This document shows positions 62,192 to 64,000 of a DNA stretch of 64,000 nt, in pieces. This stretch comes from Telmatospirillum sp. J64-1 (GTDB lineage Bacteria; Pseudomonadota; Alphaproteobacteria; Rhodospirillales; Magnetospirillaceae), in the NCBI RefSeq assembly GCF_006980715.1, contig NZ_SBHN01000013.1, positions 1 to 64,000 on the forward strand, read 5' to 3'. Each line of letters starts with the position of its first letter. Position 1 is the stretch's first letter. The position numbers were made by a program, and so were the translations under genes. Under the pieces are notes generated by a model. That model ran no database searches, had not been told where the DNA came from, and saw nothing but the letters and a program-made list of their open reading frames with translations.

Positions 62192-62968
62192 ATGAACGCC
62201 GAGAACAATCCGCATAGCGGTTCCGGTCCGCGTCTGGTGACCGACAATCCCGGCCTGATGGCGATGAATATCGGCAAGCGCTACAAGGGGCGGCCGGTGC
62301 TGCGCGACATCAGCATGAAGGTGCAGCGGGGCGAGGCGGTGGGGCTGCTGGGGCCCAACGGTGCCGGCAAGACCACCTCCTTCTATTGCATCACCGGGCT
62401 GATCACCCCGGATTCCGGCAGCGTGATGCTGGACGGCCAGGACATCACCAACCTGCCCATGTATCGCCGCGCCCGGCTGGGCATCGGCTATCTGCCGCAG
62501 GAAGCCTCGATCTTCCGGGGCCTGAGCGTCGAGAACAATATCCGCGCCGTGCTGGAAGTGGTCGAACGCGACCGCGACCGGCGCGAGGCCATGCTCGACG
62601 ATTTGCTGGCGGAATTCTCGATCACCCATCTGCGCCGCGCCCCGGCCCTGGCTTTGTCGGGCGGCGAACGGCGGCGCGTGGAAATCGCCCGCGCCCTGGC
62701 CGCTCAGCCCCATTTCATCCTGCTCGACGAGCCCCTGGCCGGCATCGATCCCATCGCGGTCAGCGACATCCGCGAGCTGGTGGGGCATCTCAAGCATCGC
62801 GGCCTGGGCGTGCTGATTACCGATCACAACGTGCGCGAGACTCTGGAAATCATCGACCGCGCTTATATCCTGCATGACGGCACGGTGATGATGGAGGGGA
62901 CTCCCGACGAGATCGTTTCGCACGACGGCGTGCGGCGGGTTTATCTCGGCGAACGCTTCAGTCTCTGA
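62192..62968 (+). CDS. lptB: LPS export ABC ATPase LptB
   Basis: The 258-residue ATPase powers LPS extraction from the inner membrane. It has Walker A GPNGAGKTTSF, the LptB-type switch LPQEASIFRGLSVENNI, signature LSGGERRRVEIA, Walker B FILLDEPLAGIDP and H-loop ITDHNVRET. AGGAG lies 5 bases before ATG 62192. It follows lptA after 7 bases and is followed by rpoN after 12. lptF and lptG are not in the window. Confidence 0.96.
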   Translation: MNAENNPHSGSGPRLVTDNPGLMAMNIGKRYKGRPVLRDISMKVQRGEAVGLLGPNGAGKTTSFYCITGLITPDSGSVMLDGQDITNLPMYRRARLGIGYLPQEASIFRGLSVENNIRAVLEVVERDRDRREAMLDDLLAEFSITHLRRAPALALSGGERRRVEIARALAAQPHFILLDEPLAGIDPIAVSDIRELVGHLKHRGLGVLITDHNVRETLEIIDRAYILHDGTVMMEGTPDEIVSHDGVRRVYLGERFSL

Positions 62969-62980
62969 CGGAACAGGCTC

Positions 62981-64000
62981 ATGGCGCTAACACCTCGGCT
63001 TGATCTTCGCCAGACGCAATCCCTGGTCATGACGCCGCAATTGCAGCAGGCGATCAAGCTGCTGCAATTGTCCAATCTGGAATTGTCCGCCTTCATCGAG
63101 CAGGAACTGGAGCGGAATCCGCTGCTCCAGCGCGAGGATGGCGAGGATGGCGGCAACGACGAGCATGTGCCGCCTGCCGAGGACCGGACCGGTGATAGCG
63201 ACGGCGCCATGCTCGATGCCATGCCCGGCCGCGATGAAACGCCGCTGGACGTGGATTACGACAACACCTTCAACAATGACAGCGCCTCCGACGGGCATGA
63301 CGGCGAGCGCTACGAGGGCGGCGAGGCCTTTGCCGAATGGGGGCGGGGCGGCGGCCAGGGTTTCGACGGCGGCGGCGGCGATTTCGAGCAGATGGTTTCG
63401 GGCGAGGTCAGCTTGCACGACCATCTGGTCGAGCAGCTCAACCTCGATTTGCCCGATCCCGCCGATCGCATCATCGGCCTGCATCTGATCGAGATGCTGG
63501 ACGAGGTGGGCTATCTGCGCGGCGACCTGAACGAAGTGGCGGAATTGCTGGGCTGCCCGCTGGAGAAGGTGGAGGCCGTCCTGGCCCGCCTGCAGCACTT
63601 CGACCCGGCGGGACTATTCGCCCGCTCGCTGTCGGAATGCCTGGCCCTGCAATTGCGCGACCGCAACCGCCTGGACCCGGCCATGCAGGCGCTGCTGGAC
63701 AATCTGGACATGCTGGCGCGGCGCGATCTGCCGGGCCTGCTGCGGGTCTGCGGCGTCGATTCCGAGGATCTGGCCGAGATGATCGGCGAGATCAAGGCGT
63801 TGAATCCCAAGCCGGCCCTGGCTTTCGACCATGTGGTGGCGCAGCCGGTGACGCCCGATGTGCTGATGCGCCCGGTGGCCGGGGGCGAGTGGCTCGTCGA
63901 GCTGAACAACGAAACCCTGCCCAGGGTGCTGGTGGATACCCGCTATCACGCCAAGGTGTCCGCGGCCAGCCTGAGCAAGGAGGACAAGACCTATCTGTCC
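62981..64000 (+). CDS. rpoN: RNA polymerase sigma-54 factor RpoN, 3' end cut by window
   Basis: The frame is open from ATG 62981 to the last base (340 codons). Region I is clear: LRQTQSLVMTPQLQQAIKLL then LSNLELSAFIEQELERNPLL. A long acidic and glycine-rich region II follows (about residues 48-130), then the core-binding domain begins (HDHLVEQLNLDL, LQHFDPAGLFARSLSECLALQL). The helix-turn-helix and RpoN box lie beyond the window. Sigma-54 needs enhancer-binding ATPases for nitrogen and other responses. Placement after lptB is conserved in Proteobacteria. Confidence 0.97.
   Translation, partial: MALTPRLDLRQTQSLVMTPQLQQAIKLLQLSNLELSAFIEQELERNPLLQREDGEDGGNDEHVPPAEDRTGDSDGAMLDAMPGRDETPLDVDYDNTFNNDSASDGHDGERYEGGEAFAEWGRGGGQGFDGGGGDFEQMVSGEVSLHDHLVEQLNLDLPDPADRIIGLHLIEMLDEVGYLRGDLNEVAELLGCPLEKVEAVLARLQHFDPAGLFARSLSECLALQLRDRNRLDPAMQALLDNLDMLARRDLPGLLRVCGVDSEDLAEMIGEIKALNPKPALAFDHVVAQPVTPDVLMRPVAGGEWLVELNNETLPRVLVDTRYHAKVSAASLSKEDKTYLS

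Overview
The window is GC-rich, densely packed chromosomal DNA from an alphaproteobacterium. Gene content and order (argH-lptM-lysA followed by a TIGR02302/DUF4175 gene, ftsEX-ydcF-plsC, kdsD-lptC-lptA-lptB-rpoN, rpoH, a B12-dependent ribonucleotide reductase) point to the Rhodospirillales, probably near Magnetospirillum or Phaeospirillum. That placement is inferred from gene order and protein motifs only. About 57 protein genes (two cut by the window edges, one frameshifted), three tRNA genes and seven dispersed repeats are supported. No phage, transposase, CRISPR array or plasmid gene is visible.

Layout. 1-2.5 kb: 3' end of etfA, a 3-hydroxybutyryl-CoA dehydrogenase and a PAP2 phosphatase. 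2.5-9.1 kb: two tandem TlpA-like thioredoxins divergent from argH, lptM and lysA, then a large DUF4175 membrane protein. 9.1-13.6 kb: a repeat-bearing gap, a zinc-ribbon membrane protein, and ftsE-ftsX-ydcF-plsC (division and envelope). 13.8-19.2 kb: a membrane EAL protein and nrdJ, which carries a 375-residue intein directly before its predicted thiyl-radical cysteine and has DnaA-box-like sites upstream. 19.2-25.8 kb: tesA-FIST-thpR (thpR frameshifted) divergent from ybbA-ybbP, then a Bax-inhibitor-1 protein. 25.8-30.5 kb: rpoH, tRNA-Arg, tRNA-Asn and a hybrid histidine kinase. 30.6-36 kb: two of the three subunits of a molybdenum hydroxylase, a proline iminopeptidase, a nuclease-fold protein lacking key catalytic residues, a PhaC-like hydrolase, a YdjM-like protein and a 77-residue orphan. 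36-41.6 kb: htpG, hpf, a SUV3-like helicase and hslR. 41.8-49.1 kb: an amidase, a lipid kinase, an LtaS-like sulfatase and a PAS-rich EAL protein. 49.2-58.4 kb: repeats, a LysR regulator divergent from a TauE permease, a J-domain protein, ppa, ald, a site-2 protease with CBS domains, an MFS transporter, an MBL hydrolase and an NDUFA9-like protein. 58.6-64 kb: tRNA-Leu, an RNase D-like exonuclease, kdsD-lptC-lptA-lptB and the start of rpoN.

How the parts work together. Much of the window serves the envelope: LPS precursor and export (kdsD, lptCAB, lptM), division (ftsEX), phospholipid synthesis and turnover (plsC, PAP2, lipid kinase) and envelope ABC export (ybbAP with tesA). A heat-shock group (rpoH, htpG, hslR) has sigma-32-like promoter candidates in front of rpoH and htpG. 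Both c-di-GMP proteins keep the EAL residues and have degenerate GGDEF motifs, so both are predicted phosphodiesterases.

I did not find a clearly new multi-gene system. The observations most worth following are the intein at the nrdJ active site with its DnaA-like palindrome, the catalytically altered SNase-fold protein, the frameshifted thpR, and two dispersed repeat families, one of which supplies the end of a LysR gene.
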